Source: a bacterium (lineage in GTDB: Bacteria; Zhuqueibacterota; QNDG01; JAGLOF01). Taken from it: a stretch of DNA of 64,000 nt. Where the stretch lies: positions 62,001 to 126,000 of the forward strand of contig JAFGRY010000027.1 in NCBI GenBank assembly GCA_016934955.1. Reading direction: 5' to 3'. How positions within the stretch are numbered: position 1 is the first letter of the stretch; each line of letters begins with the position of its first letter. The position numbers and the translations under genes were made by a program. Shown here piece by piece: positions 17,521 to 27,900 of this stretch. The notes beneath the pieces are model-generated. The model was not told the origin of the DNA. It saw nothing but the letters and a program-made list of their open reading frames with translations, and searched no databases.

Positions 17521-18723
17521 ATGAGAGAACGGATCCGCACTCTGCTTGAATCCAGAAAAGAGCCGCTGATTGCTTTTCTGCAGGACATTGTCTCCATCCC
17601 CTCACCATGCGGAAGCGAAGGGCCGGTAATCGAACGGATCCTGCGGGAAATGAATGTTCTTGGATATGATGAGGTTCGTATCGATGCCATGGGCAATCTG
17701 ATCGGCAGGATCGGAACCGGTGAAAGGATCCTGGCCTTTGACGGGCATTGCGATACGGTCGCCGCAGGAGAGCTCGCTGCCTGGTCCGATGATCCTTTCA
17801 GCGGCGCCTGTACAGATGGCCGGATCTACGGCAGGGGCAGTGCTGACCAGAAGGGCGGTCTCGCGGCAGCAGTGTATGCAGGTGCACTGCTTAAAGAGAT
17901 GGGCCTGCCGGAAGGGATGTCCGTATATGTAGTTGCATCCGTTATGGAAGAGGACTTCGAAGGCCTGTGCTGGACCCATCTTGTTGAAACCGGGGGTCTG
18001 CATCCAGACGCGATCATTCTCACCGAACCCTCCAATATGCAGATTAAAACCGGACACCGTGGCCGCATGGAGATGAACCTGACGGTCCGCGGTGTTTCAT
18101 CCCACGGATCACGACCGGACAGGGGGGACAACGCCATCTACCGGATGATGGACGTTGTCCATGACATTGAAGCGCTGCAGGCATCCCTGGCCGGTCCGGA
18201 CCCGCCGGGAAAGGGAAGTATTGCGGTGACACACATCTGTTCATCATCTCCCTCACTCTGCGCGGTGCCCGATTCGGCCGGGATTCATCTTGACCGGCGC
18301 CTTACCGGGGGGGAAAGCCCGGAGAGCTGTCTGCGGGAGATCGAGCATCTGCCGTCCCTGGCAGGGCGGTCCTTTGATCTGGAGGTGCCGGAATACACGG
18401 TCACAAGTCATACCGGATCGACCCTGAAACAGAAGGCTGTCTATCCCATGTGGCTGATGGAGCAGGACCACCCGCTGGTTCTGACCGCGGAGCGAGTCTT
18501 TGAACGGATGTTTGCATCAGAGGCAGTCCCCGGTGTCTGGCAATTCGCCACCAACGGAGTGACAACGAAAGGGGTGTACGATATTCCGACCATCGGTTTC
18601 GGTCCCGGGGATGAAGGTGCGGCGCATGCGCCGAATGAATCTATTGCGGTGAGTGAACTGCTGGACAGTGCGGCATTTTATACGGCGCTTTGTCTTGAAT
18701 GGAGCGCTTCCGGGAGGCGATGA
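17521..18723 (+). CDS. M20-family zinc amidohydrolase/peptidase (YgeY-like)
   Basis: A 400-residue cytoplasmic metallohydrolase of the ArgE/DapE/ACY1 family. Metal ligands and catalytic residues are visible: His76 and Asp78 in DGHCDTV, Asp109 in GRGSADQKGG, the catalytic Glu-Glu at 143-144 (VMEEDFEG), and a C-terminal His in EGAAHAPNES. A lid or dimerisation domain (GHRGRMEMNLTVRGVSSHGS) interrupts the catalytic domain. The PFSG and DQKGG features and the length point to the YgeY subgroup, which is linked to selenium-dependent purine metabolism in gut bacteria. No selenium or purine genes are nearby, so a general dipeptidase or deacylase role is equally possible. Confidence 0.88.
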   Translation: MRERIRTLLESRKEPLIAFLQDIVSIPSPCGSEGPVIERILREMNVLGYDEVRIDAMGNLIGRIGTGERILAFDGHCDTVAAGELAAWSDDPFSGACTDGRIYGRGSADQKGGLAAAVYAGALLKEMGLPEGMSVYVVASVMEEDFEGLCWTHLVETGGLHPDAIILTEPSNMQIKTGHRGRMEMNLTVRGVSSHGSRPDRGDNAIYRMMDVVHDIEALQASLAGPDPPGKGSIAVTHICSSSPSLCAVPDSAGIHLDRRLTGGESPESCLREIEHLPSLAGRSFDLEVPEYTVTSHTGSTLKQKAVYPMWLMEQDHPLVLTAERVFERMFASEAVPGVWQFATNGVTTKGVYDIPTIGFGPGDEGAAHAPNESIAVSELLDSAAFYTALCLEWSASGRR

Positions 18724-18743
18724 GCCGCCCGGAAGCCGAAGCG

Positions 18744-21005
18744 CTAGAGAATCCAGTTGTAGGACGCTTTCAGGAAAAATCCATTCCGCACGGCCATGAA
18801 CCGGTTTGCCTCAACATAATCCGGGGCCATATATTTCAGCTTTTCATAACTGGACCCGTATCCCACGTGAATGACCGTTCCGGGGATGTAGGTGAAGCTG
18901 GCGAGAAAATCCGATGTGAGAATATTGTTCATGGCGTCGTACTCGGCAATCCCCCGTACATAGAGATACTGATTGATCTGGTAGGTGAGTTTCCCCCGGA
19001 ACAGACGGAAGTCGTAGATCTGCTCTCCACTGGATCTGCGATAGAAAATGGAGCGGCTGTGGGTGAGGTCCAGGCTCAGATCCCGGGTCGGTTTAAGCGT
19101 GATGGCCATACTGATATTGCGCCTGTCTCCCTGGTAGGGATCGTCCGGATCATAATAGATATATCCTCCGGAGATCAGTGATGAGTACACGGTGAGCCAT
19201 GAGCAGGGCTGGGATGACAGCCTGGCATAGGCATAGTCGACGTCAAAGGAGCGGGCCGTATAAATCTCCGAGGCTTTTGTGTATGAGAAATGCAGGGATG
19301 TCGTTCTGGGCAGTCCCAGCTCCAGCCATAGCTGTGCGGCTCCTTCAAGCATGTTGTCCCGCTGATCGTGCAGACCTTCCATGTAGACGCCGGTACGAAT
19401 GGCCTGCAGCGAAAACGATCGGAATGCCCAGGCAAGGGGGCGGCTGAGATTTTCATCATTACCGAAGAAGCGGCGCATGACCTGCACGCCGGCGGAGCTG
19501 ACACCGGTGCGGCGGACGTACCCGGGATCCAGGGCAAAATTTTTGCTGATATGGTGAATCGCCGCCGAGATGTCCAGATTGCGTTTTTCATATGTGCTGA
19601 AAAGATTCACGGTGCCGCCGCCGCTGCCGCCGTCTTCCGGATTCCCTGAAACAGATGCGAGCAGATTGCCGTCAAAACGCCATGCGTTTCTATACCGCTT
19701 TCTGACATCGATACCGGCGGTGCGGTTGTAGTGCCCTCCCATATCCCTGGTGGTCGCCAGTCCGCCGATATAACTGTCCTCCCCCAGGAGATGTTTCAGC
19801 CGGAAGATCCCGATACCCGCTTTGCTGCTGCCGTTTTCTCCGGGATAATCATCCAGAGCGATGATGGAAGCAACCGTGTTGTGCGGTCCCAGTTTTCCAG
19901 CCACTTTCGCACCCGCGACAGGGTTGACAATGGTGCGTGTGTGAACCGCCACATCAATGGGTGACGCCATAGTGAAACCGGCGAATTCAAACTGTTCCTG
20001 TCCCTCAATAAAGAAGGGTCTGGTCTCACTATAAAAAATTGCGTAGCGGGAGTTGACCTCATCCAGCTGCCGGGCGTCCGCCTCCACCTGGCTGAAGTCG
20101 GGATTATAGGTGCCGTCGAGAGTCAGGGTAGGTGTGAGACCGATCTTGGCGGTGACGCCGAATTCCTGCCGGTTAAGGGTCTGGTGCATCGAGCCATCTT
20201 CATGTGTCTTCTGCTGTGTCCAGGTAGCGGCCGGGAGCAGTTCGAGCACCCTGCTGTCATGCAGCCCCTGGTATTGGACTACAGCGGACTGACCGATGAG
20301 GCTCCCCTGTCCGGGGATAATTTCCGGGAAAAAAGTCCTCTCTGATGTACGAATAATCTGCCGGTGCAGGCCGAGCCCCATGGATACGTTGTCGCCTCCG
20401 GCAAAGCGGATTGACTGGAGGGGGACCTTCATCTCCACACAGTAGCCGTCGTCGTTGATACAGCCTTTTGACTCCCACACGAAATCGGCCGAGGACGGGT
20501 CTCCGTTGCCCTGGGCGTTCATCATGATGTCCCCCTGAACACCATAGGGATTTGCCATGAACACATAGGCGCCCTGGCAGTCGTTATAGGTGTCCAGGAA
20601 GACGGCCACCACATCATCACTGAACATGTTGTCCCGTTTTGTGAATGAGGCCTGGATTTGTCCGGGATGGGAGTCCACGCAGCGAAAGGCGAAATAAAGG
20701 TTCTCCTGATCATAGGCGACATACGCGAACGTGGGCTCGCTGATTGGTGTGCCGTAATCGGGTTCGAAGGTACGGAAATCCGTGTAGGCGGTGGTCCGCT
20801 GCCAGACAGGGTCATCGAGTTTGCCGTCGATAACCGGAGGGGTGAGGGTTTTAAGAGCGGTCACCCGGGAACGGGTGAGAGTCTTGTCGGACCGGGACGT
20901 TTCATCGTCTTTACAGACGGGTCCGGCTGTCGCCGACAGGGCGGCAGCAGCGGTGAGGATCAGCAGGGCGGTTCTTTTTGGAAAAGAACCTGTCTGTCGT
21001 GTCAT
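18744..21005 (-). CDS. outer-membrane protein with CBM9-like N-domain and DUF5916 barrel
   Basis: A 753-residue exported protein. The start at 21005 has a clear AGAAGGAGA site; longer in-frame starts up to 21200 add a cationic non-signal stretch. A signal peptide (RTALLILTAAAALSATAG) precedes a CBM9-like sandwich at about residues 50-235 (PPVIDGKLDDPVWQ, VAVFLDTYNDCQGAYVF). The remaining 500 residues have the repeated beta-strand pattern and the NPDFSQVEADARQLDEVNSR signature of DUF5916, predicted to be an outer-membrane barrel. The family is common in Bacteroidetes and Gemmatimonadetes and has no settled function. It is convergent with the M20 gene (20 bp) and divergent from the C45-like gene. 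Confidence 0.9.
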   Translation of the reverse strand: MTRQTGSFPKRTALLILTAAAALSATAGPVCKDDETSRSDKTLTRSRVTALKTLTPPVIDGKLDDPVWQRTTAYTDFRTFEPDYGTPISEPTFAYVAYDQENLYFAFRCVDSHPGQIQASFTKRDNMFSDDVVAVFLDTYNDCQGAYVFMANPYGVQGDIMMNAQGNGDPSSADFVWESKGCINDDGYCVEMKVPLQSIRFAGGDNVSMGLGLHRQIIRTSERTFFPEIIPGQGSLIGQSAVVQYQGLHDSRVLELLPAATWTQQKTHEDGSMHQTLNRQEFGVTAKIGLTPTLTLDGTYNPDFSQVEADARQLDEVNSRYAIFYSETRPFFIEGQEQFEFAGFTMASPIDVAVHTRTIVNPVAGAKVAGKLGPHNTVASIIALDDYPGENGSSKAGIGIFRLKHLLGEDSYIGGLATTRDMGGHYNRTAGIDVRKRYRNAWRFDGNLLASVSGNPEDGGSGGGTVNLFSTYEKRNLDISAAIHHISKNFALDPGYVRRTGVSSAGVQVMRRFFGNDENLSRPLAWAFRSFSLQAIRTGVYMEGLHDQRDNMLEGAAQLWLELGLPRTTSLHFSYTKASEIYTARSFDVDYAYARLSSQPCSWLTVYSSLISGGYIYYDPDDPYQGDRRNISMAITLKPTRDLSLDLTHSRSIFYRRSSGEQIYDFRLFRGKLTYQINQYLYVRGIAEYDAMNNILTSDFLASFTYIPGTVIHVGYGSSYEKLKYMAPDYVEANRFMAVRNGFFLKASYNWIL

Positions 21006-21243
21006 AATGGGTCTCCTTCTCATGTGACGGGTTCTTTTCTCTCTCCATTTTAACAGACGGGTGAGCCGGCGGAAAGTTACACTTTTTCTAGAGGATTTTT
21101 CGCCTGCCCGCATTACCGGGCAATCATCCGCATGGGTGTGCCGGCATCTTTTTATCTTGATTTTGCCTGAAAAAATGAATACAATCCTGTGCCGGATCAC
21201 CGATTTTCCGCTTCAGTTGGCTTTCAGTAATAAAAGAGGGGAC

Positions 21244-22455
21244 ATGATGAAAAAAATGGTCTTAATTTTCAGCCTGTGCCTGGTGGTGTATGCACCGGTC
21301 ACTGCCTGCACCACCGCCGTCATCTCGGGCAAGGTCACTCCTGACGGCCGTCCGCTCCTCTTCAAGCACCGGGATAGCGGCACCCTCGAAAACGTGATGA
21401 TCTATGACGACAGCGGCCGGTATGCGTTTATCGGACTCATTAACGCCGGAGATTCAAGCCAGGTGTGGGCGGGCAGCAACAGCGCGGGCTTTGCGATCAT
21501 GAATTCGGCCTCCTATAATCTCAACGCCGACACGTCCTCCTTCAGAGACGGTGAGGGCGTGCTGATGCGGCGAGCCCTGATGACCTGCGCCACGCTGGCT
21601 GATTTTGAGCAGCTGCTTCAGGAGATGCCCCGTCCCCTGCCGGTGGAAGCCAATTTCGGGGTTATCGATGCCCGGGGAGGCGCGACCTATTACGAAACCA
21701 GTAATGCCGGCTTCGTGAAGATAAATGTGAACGATCCGGCGGTTGCCCCGGAGGGATATATCATCAGGACGAACTACTCCGCCACCGGAACGCCCGGTGA
21801 CGGGCAGGGCTATATCCGGTACGCGGCCGCGGAAACGCTCTTCTACAGAGCCGCGGCAATGGGTGACCTGACTCCCCGGTTTCTGCTGCAGCAGGTCTCC
21901 CGGTGTCTCAGGCACGGATTGACGGAAACGGATCTTAGCTGTCTGGATGTACCGGCGGACCGTCCCTTTTTCGTCCCCTTTCAGGATTATATCGTTCGTT
22001 ACTCTTCCTCCGCCACCGTAGCAGTCCAGGGAGTTCTCGCCAATGAAAATCCCGTTTACACCACTATCTGGACCATCCCGGGCTGGCAGCCGGCCTGTGC
22101 AGCCGTACCGTTGTGGGTAGCGGGCGGGGAGGATATTCCCACGGTGGTGGCGGCCGGAGATTCGGGTGCGGCGCCCCTCTGCAGCGCGGCGTTGAAGTTC
22201 AAGGGGCGAGCCTTTCCCGTTACCCGGGGACACGGGACGTCCTATCTCAACCTTTCCGCCGTAATAAATGAGGAAGGAACAGGGATGATGCAGGTATTGC
22301 GTCCGCTTGAGGATGAGGTGATGGCTGAAACGAAGGAACGGCTTGAAAAGTGGCGTGAGGAAGGCATGAAAAAGAAATGGATCGAAGATTATTATCATTG
22401 GCTGGACAGCACGGTTTTTGAGGCTTATGCACGACTGGGCCGGCCCCTGCGATAG
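21244..22455 (+). CDS. secreted C45-like Ntn hydrolase (linear amide hydrolase/acyltransferase fold)
   Basis: A 403-residue exported protein. The ATG at 21244 follows AGAGGGG. A signal peptide ends VYAPVTA and is followed at once by CTTAVISG, so cleavage exposes Cys22 as the N-terminal nucleophile, as in Ntn hydrolases of the isopenicillin-N acyltransferase/carcinine hydrolase type. The SNSAGFAIMNSASYN stretch and EANFGVIDARGGATYYE are typical strand elements. The C-terminal 60 residues are helical (EWREEGMKKKWIEDYYH). The VTAC at the cleavage site also fits a lipobox, which would instead lipidate that cysteine. The likely activity is hydrolysis of a small amide or N-acyl compound outside the cytoplasm; the substrate is unknown. 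Confidence 0.82.
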   Translation: MMKKMVLIFSLCLVVYAPVTACTTAVISGKVTPDGRPLLFKHRDSGTLENVMIYDDSGRYAFIGLINAGDSSQVWAGSNSAGFAIMNSASYNLNADTSSFRDGEGVLMRRALMTCATLADFEQLLQEMPRPLPVEANFGVIDARGGATYYETSNAGFVKINVNDPAVAPEGYIIRTNYSATGTPGDGQGYIRYAAAETLFYRAAAMGDLTPRFLLQQVSRCLRHGLTETDLSCLDVPADRPFFVPFQDYIVRYSSSATVAVQGVLANENPVYTTIWTIPGWQPACAAVPLWVAGGEDIPTVVAAGDSGAAPLCSAALKFKGRAFPVTRGHGTSYLNLSAVINEEGTGMMQVLRPLEDEVMAETKERLEKWREEGMKKKWIEDYYHWLDSTVFEAYARLGRPLR

Positions 22456-22495
22456 GGGGGCGGCATTCCGGGCAACCACAGCGGGAGATGATGTG

Positions 22496-23602
22496 ATGCA
22501 ACGCGTCATGATTTCACCGGTCGACACGCATTTTGTGAATGGATCCTACCCGATCGAATTCCTCCTCTATTATCCCGGCAGGATCGATACCGACAGACTC
22601 CGCTCCGCTCTTCAGCGTGTGTCGGAGATCTTCTGGCCGCTTTGCGGGATCTATGACAAGTCCGCTATCCGGTCCCTCGCCTACAGCGAATCCGACCTGA
22701 TCTCCTTTTCGGATAATGACGGGGCGTTCGCCGCCGAGGCCGACGACACCGCCGTCCTGAAGGCCTATCAGCACGTCGCTCCCCACCCGATGCCGCGGCT
22801 GTTTCATCTCAGTGTGCTGCAGTTCAGCAACGGCACGGTGCTGATCCCCACGCTCAACCATCTTGCGGGTGACGGGTACAGCTATTTTCTGTTTCTTTCC
22901 CGGCTGGCCGCCGCAACCGCGGATCCAGGGCGGAAGGACGGCGACTCCCCCGTTGAGACCGAACGGATACTGTTCAACGACTTTAGGTTCAGGAGCGGGA
23001 AGATCGCGCCGCCGCCGAGGGACGGGGAGTGCACAATCGAGGTGCTGCCGGTACGAAAAGCCCTGATAAAGCAGGAAATCAGGGCGATCAGGGCGGAGAG
23101 CGGTGTCACCGTATCGACGAACGACATGCTGGCGGCACGGGTGTTCAAGGAACTCTTCAGGAAACAGCCCGACTGTTCATTCGGGGAGTATTCACTTACC
23201 ATTCCCATCGATGTCAGGCGCCAGGTCAAGGAGATGAGCGGCGCCTTCATCGGCAACGGTCTCATGTTTCACCGCCTGACCGTGCCTGCCGAGCAGCTGC
23301 AGATGAGCAGTCTGGACGAGCTTGCCCTGATGATCCGGGAATCGATGCCGGAGATCAGCAGCGATACCTACAGAGTGTATCTGTCCGGCCTCGAACAGAG
23401 GATAGAGCGGTCCCCGGTTCACACGCTCACACCCTACGATCCGGACCGGGGATGCCTGGTGACCAATCTTTCGCTGCTGCCTGCCGGGAGGCTCGATTTC
23501 GGCTCGGGCCGCCCCGAGCGGATCTGCACGCTGACGGTGGGCAGACATTCGGCCGCTATCCTGGGCGGCGATGAGCATTTTATTATTAGACTGGCTTACT
23601 GA
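22496..23602 (+). CDS. BAHD/condensation-type acyltransferase with HxxxD motif
   Basis: A 368-residue cytoplasmic enzyme of the CoA-dependent acyltransferase superfamily. The catalytic HxxxD motif is His122-Leu-Ala-Gly-Asp126 in TLNHLAGDGYS. Near the C-terminus Asp334-Phe-Gly-Ser-Gly338 resembles the structural DFGWG motif of plant BAHD enzymes. ATG 22496 follows GGGAG; the frame also stays open upstream into the preceding gene. BAHD-like enzymes esterify or amidate small molecules with acyl-CoA. It lies 40 bp after the C45-like amidohydrolase and 85 bp before an efflux operon, so an acylated small molecule that is made, cleaved or exported is a possible theme, but that is inference. Confidence 0.78.
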   Translation: MQRVMISPVDTHFVNGSYPIEFLLYYPGRIDTDRLRSALQRVSEIFWPLCGIYDKSAIRSLAYSESDLISFSDNDGAFAAEADDTAVLKAYQHVAPHPMPRLFHLSVLQFSNGTVLIPTLNHLAGDGYSYFLFLSRLAAATADPGRKDGDSPVETERILFNDFRFRSGKIAPPPRDGECTIEVLPVRKALIKQEIRAIRAESGVTVSTNDMLAARVFKELFRKQPDCSFGEYSLTIPIDVRRQVKEMSGAFIGNGLMFHRLTVPAEQLQMSSLDELALMIRESMPEISSDTYRVYLSGLEQRIERSPVHTLTPYDPDRGCLVTNLSLLPAGRLDFGSGRPERICTLTVGRHSAAILGGDEHFIIRLAY

Positions 23603-23687
23603 TTTAACAAAAGAATGTATCCGGAACAGGTGTTTAATATAGGTAGTGCACATATCGGGAATCAATTACCACTAACGGCGGAAATGT

Positions 23688-24851
23688 ATGAAAAAGAATG
23701 TGTTCAGATTAATCGGAATCATTGTCCTCCTCTTCCTTCTTTGGCGGATAGTGATGCTTTTTGTCGGCGATTCGGGCCGCCGGGGCGGGGGATCGGGAAG
23801 ACCGCCGGTTGCGGTGGAAGTTGACAGCATCCGTACGGAACCGATCCGTGAGATCAGGGAATTTACCGGCACGGTTTTCCCCAAATACCAGTATATCGTG
23901 GCGCCGAAAGTGTCCGGGCGCATTCTCGAGATACGAAAACGGATCGGCGACTGGGTGGCCGCCGGCGAAGTCATTGCCAGAATCGACGATGCCGAATATC
24001 AGCAGGCGGTGCTGGAAGCGGATGCGAGCCTGAGGATCGCCAAAGCTACGCTCGCGGAAACGCACAGTCAGTTCGCCCTGGTAAAACAGGAACTCGAACG
24101 GGTGCGGTCGCTTCAGGAGAAGGGGATCGCTTCACCGTCGGAACTGGATGCGGCACTGACAAACTTTGACGCCCAGGAATCACGCCTGAAACTGGCGGAG
24201 GCCCAGGTCGAACAGCGGGAGGCCGCGCTGCAGTCCTCGAAGATCAGGCTCGGGTACACCATCCTGAGCGCAACCGAACCGGGATTCGTGGGTGAACGCT
24301 ACGTGGACGAAGGGAGCCTGCTGTCACCAAATACCGCGGTAGTGAAAATAATCGGAATCGACGATGTGATCGTCCGGACAACGATAATTGAACGGGATTA
24401 CGGCCGGATTCGGGTCAGCCAGGAAGCGACCGTGGAGGTGGACGCGTTCCCGGCGCATCCTTTCGGGGGCAGAGTCGCGCGCATCGCCCCCATGCTGCAG
24501 GAGACCTCCCGGATGGCGGACATGGAAATCGAGGTGAAAAACGATTCCCTGCTGCTCAAGCCGGGCATGTTCACGCGCGTCTATGTGGTGCTGAGCCAGA
24601 AGGAATCAGCGGTTGTTGTCCCCAGTAAAGCCGTTGTAAACCATTCCGGTCAAAAAGGGCTGTTCGTGATTGACAGCACCGGGGCGGCAGTCCGTTTTTA
24701 TGAAGTCCAGACCGGAATCGTGACCGAAGAGCGGACCGAGATTATCTCACCCCCGATCGAGGGTCTGGTCGTGACCCTGGGTCAGCATTTGCTCGAGGAC
24801 GGAAGTCCTGTTATTCTGCCGGAAGGTGCCACTGACGGCGGACGTCCGTGA
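23688..24851 (+). CDS. RND efflux periplasmic adaptor (membrane fusion protein)
   Basis: A 387-residue inner-membrane-anchored adaptor, first gene of a three-gene efflux operon. One N-terminal helix (VFRLIGIIVLLFLLWRIVML) is followed by a split lipoyl/biotinyl domain (APKVSGRILEIRKRIGDW, then SATEPGFVGERYVDEGSLL). Between these is a coiled-coil hairpin at about residues 105-190, rich in Ala, Glu and Leu. A beta-barrel domain and a membrane-proximal domain come last (VVPSKAVVNHSG). It should bridge the RND pump to the TolC-like channel. The helix start has no lipobox. Confidence 0.93.
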   Translation: MKKNVFRLIGIIVLLFLLWRIVMLFVGDSGRRGGGSGRPPVAVEVDSIRTEPIREIREFTGTVFPKYQYIVAPKVSGRILEIRKRIGDWVAAGEVIARIDDAEYQQAVLEADASLRIAKATLAETHSQFALVKQELERVRSLQEKGIASPSELDAALTNFDAQESRLKLAEAQVEQREAALQSSKIRLGYTILSATEPGFVGERYVDEGSLLSPNTAVVKIIGIDDVIVRTTIIERDYGRIRVSQEATVEVDAFPAHPFGGRVARIAPMLQETSRMADMEIEVKNDSLLLKPGMFTRVYVVLSQKESAVVVPSKAVVNHSGQKGLFVIDSTGAAVRFYEVQTGIVTEERTEIISPPIEGLVVTLGQHLLEDGSPVILPEGATDGGRP

Positions 24852-24930
24852 GCTGCGAAGGTGCGGCGCCGTCCGGAATCAATGCTCCCGGTACGGTGAC
24901 ACCAGTACTCTGAGGTAAGGGGATACCTGT

Positions 24931-27900
24931 ATGAATATTGCCAGAGGACCGGTCAACAGGCCGGTTCTGACATTGATGATCTTCCTGGTGGTGATTACCC
25001 TGGGAGTGGTCAGCTTTACCCGTCTTTCCATCGATCTCATGCCCGAGGTGACCTATCCGGTCATCTCGGTTGTGGCCAGTTACGGCAATGTCGGGCCGGA
25101 GGAGATGGAAGAGCTTGTTACCCGCCCCGTAGAAGAGGCGCTGGCGGCGGTGCAGGGTGTAGAGGAAATCACATCGAGTTCCAGTGAAGGCAGCAGCAAT
25201 GTCAGGGTGTCATTTACCTGGGGAACCGATCTGGATGTGGCGGCCAACGATATCCGTGACCGGATCGACCGGGTGCTGGGCCGGCTCCCCGAGGACATGG
25301 AACGGCCGATGATCAGGAAATTCGATCTGTCCGCCTTCCCCATTCTTATCATGGGCATTTCCAGCAACCTGAATCCTCTCGATCTGCGCCTGCTGGTGGA
25401 AGATCAGGTGAAATACCGCATCGAGCGGGTGCCCGGTGTCGCGGCGGTTGATATCCGCGGCGGGTTCAACCGGGAAATCCACGTCGACCTGCGCTCACAG
25501 AAACTGAAATCCCTTGGCCTGTCTCCTGACATGGTCATCAGCGCCATGCGGAACGAAAACCGCAACATTCCGGCCGGTCTCTTCGACAAGGGGAACCTGG
25601 AGGTGCTTGTCCGCACCCAGGGAGAATACAGCAGCCTGGAAGAGATCAAAAGCACCGTCGTCGCTGTGCGCGAGGGCGTGCCGATACTGATCAGGGATGT
25701 CGCCGACGTCAGCGATTCCTGGCAAGAGGTGCGGCAGCTGACCCGGATCGACGGCAAATCGGGACTGCGTATCTCCATCAACAAGCAGTCCGGGGCCAAC
25801 ACCGTGAAAGCGGCCAGGGCCGTGCTGGCGGAAATAGAACGCATAAACCGTGATATTCCCCAGATTACCATTATCCCGATCATCGATACGTCGCAGTATA
25901 TCGAACAGTCGATCAATAATGTCGGCACCTCGGTGGTGCTGGGCGGCCTGCTGGCCGTGGTGATTCTGTTCCTCTTTCTCCGGAACGTATCCAGCACGCT
26001 TATCATCGCAACGGCGATCCCCATTTCAGTTGTGGCGACATTCGGCCTCATGTATTTCGGCGGATTCACGCTCAATATGATGACATTCGGCGCCCTGGCT
26101 CTGGGCATAGGCATGCTGGTGGACAGTGCCATCGTCGTTCTCGAGAACATCTACCGGCACCGGGAAGAGGGCCTGTCGCCCAAGGAGAGCGCCCTGACCG
26201 GAACAACGGAAGTCGCCTCCGCCATTGTCGCCAGTATTCTCACCACCATCGTCGTGTTCTTTCCGGTCGTCTTTATCCGGGGTATGTCGGGGATCATGTT
26301 TCAGCAGATGGCCTATGTGGTGAGCTTTTCGCTGCTCTGCTCGCTGATCGTCGCCCTTACCCTCATTCCGATGCTCTCTTCCCGGTTTCTCAGGTATCAG
26401 CAGGCGGAACACTACACGGGCGAGAGCCGGCTGCACCGGTTTTTTGCCGCCAGCGAAGCGGTGTTCAAACAGGTCGAGACCGCCTATTCGCGGCTGCTCG
26501 ACTGGGCTCTCTCCCATCGGAAAACGGTCATTGCCGGTACGTTCGGACTGTTCATCATTTCCGTGCTGCTGGTTCAGCTGATTGGCGTCGAGCTGATGCC
26601 GTCAGCTGACGAAGGTGAGGTCAGGGTCAATATCGAGATGGCTGTCGGAACGCGGCTGGAGGTGCTCGACCAGACCTCATTGACCATTGAGAGGCTTATC
26701 AGTGAGTCTGTACCGGAAATGCAGTCAATGCTTACCCGGGTCGGAGGCGGCGGGTACCGGTCGTCGGGAGGGCACACCGCCGAGTTCCGGGTGACACTGG
26801 TGCCGAAAAAGGACCGGCGCCGCAGCAGCGAGGAGATTGCCAATGATCTGAGGCGGGTGCTGAACAATCTTCCCGGTGTGACCATTCGAACCCGGGCCGG
26901 ACAGGGTCTTTTCATGCTGAGAATGGGATCATCGTCGACCGACAACATCAGCGTTGAGGTGCGCGGATATGATCTCGACGTCGCCCAGCAGCTGGCCCGC
27001 AGCGTCGAGCAGGTGATTCAGCGTGTGCCGGGCATTACCGATACGCAGATCAGCCGCAAGGAAGGGAGTCCCGAACAGATCATCAGGATCGATCGTCAGA
27101 AAGCCGCAGACCTGGGCCTGTCCGTTTCGAGGATCGGCGACGCCCTGGAAACCACCGTGGGAGGAAGCCAGGCGTCCTATTTCCGGGAAGGGGGAAAACA
27201 GTACCGCATTCTCGTACGGCTGGGCGAGGAGGACCGGCGCACCCTCGAGGACCTGCTGGATCTGACCGTTGTCAACAGCAGAGGCGAGCCGGTGATCCTG
27301 CGCAATGTCGTCACCGCCGTCTCTCATGAGGGTCCCGTCAGCCTTGAGCGGAAGGACCAGGAGCGGATCATCACCATCAGCGCGAATTTTACCGGCCGCG
27401 ACATGGGGTCGGTGATCGGTGATATTCGCAAGGAGCTGCGTACCGTGCCTGTCCCGAAGGATTTTGCCATTCTTTTCGGCGGCGATTATGAGGAACAGCA
27501 GAAGGCGTTCAGGGAGCTTATGTTCGGATTCATTCTCGCCATTTTCCTCGTTTATATGGTGATGGCGGGGCAGTTCGAATCGTTCCGTGATCCGTTCGTG
27601 GTTCTCTTTTCCATCCCCATGGCCCTGATCGGCATAGTCCTCACCATGATCCTCACCGGGACCATCTTTTCCATGCAGGCCTTCATCGGCTGTATCATGC
27701 TCGCCGGTATCGTGGTGAACAACGCGATCCTGCTGGTCGACTACACAAATCAGCTTCGCCGCGATCACCGGATGGACATGCATGAGGCCATCCGTCTGGC
27801 GGGAGCCCGCCGTTTGCGGCCGATCCTGATGACCGCCTTTACCACGGTTCTCGGCCTGCTGCCTCTCTCTTTCGGCCTGGGAGAAGGCGGGGAAGCGCAG

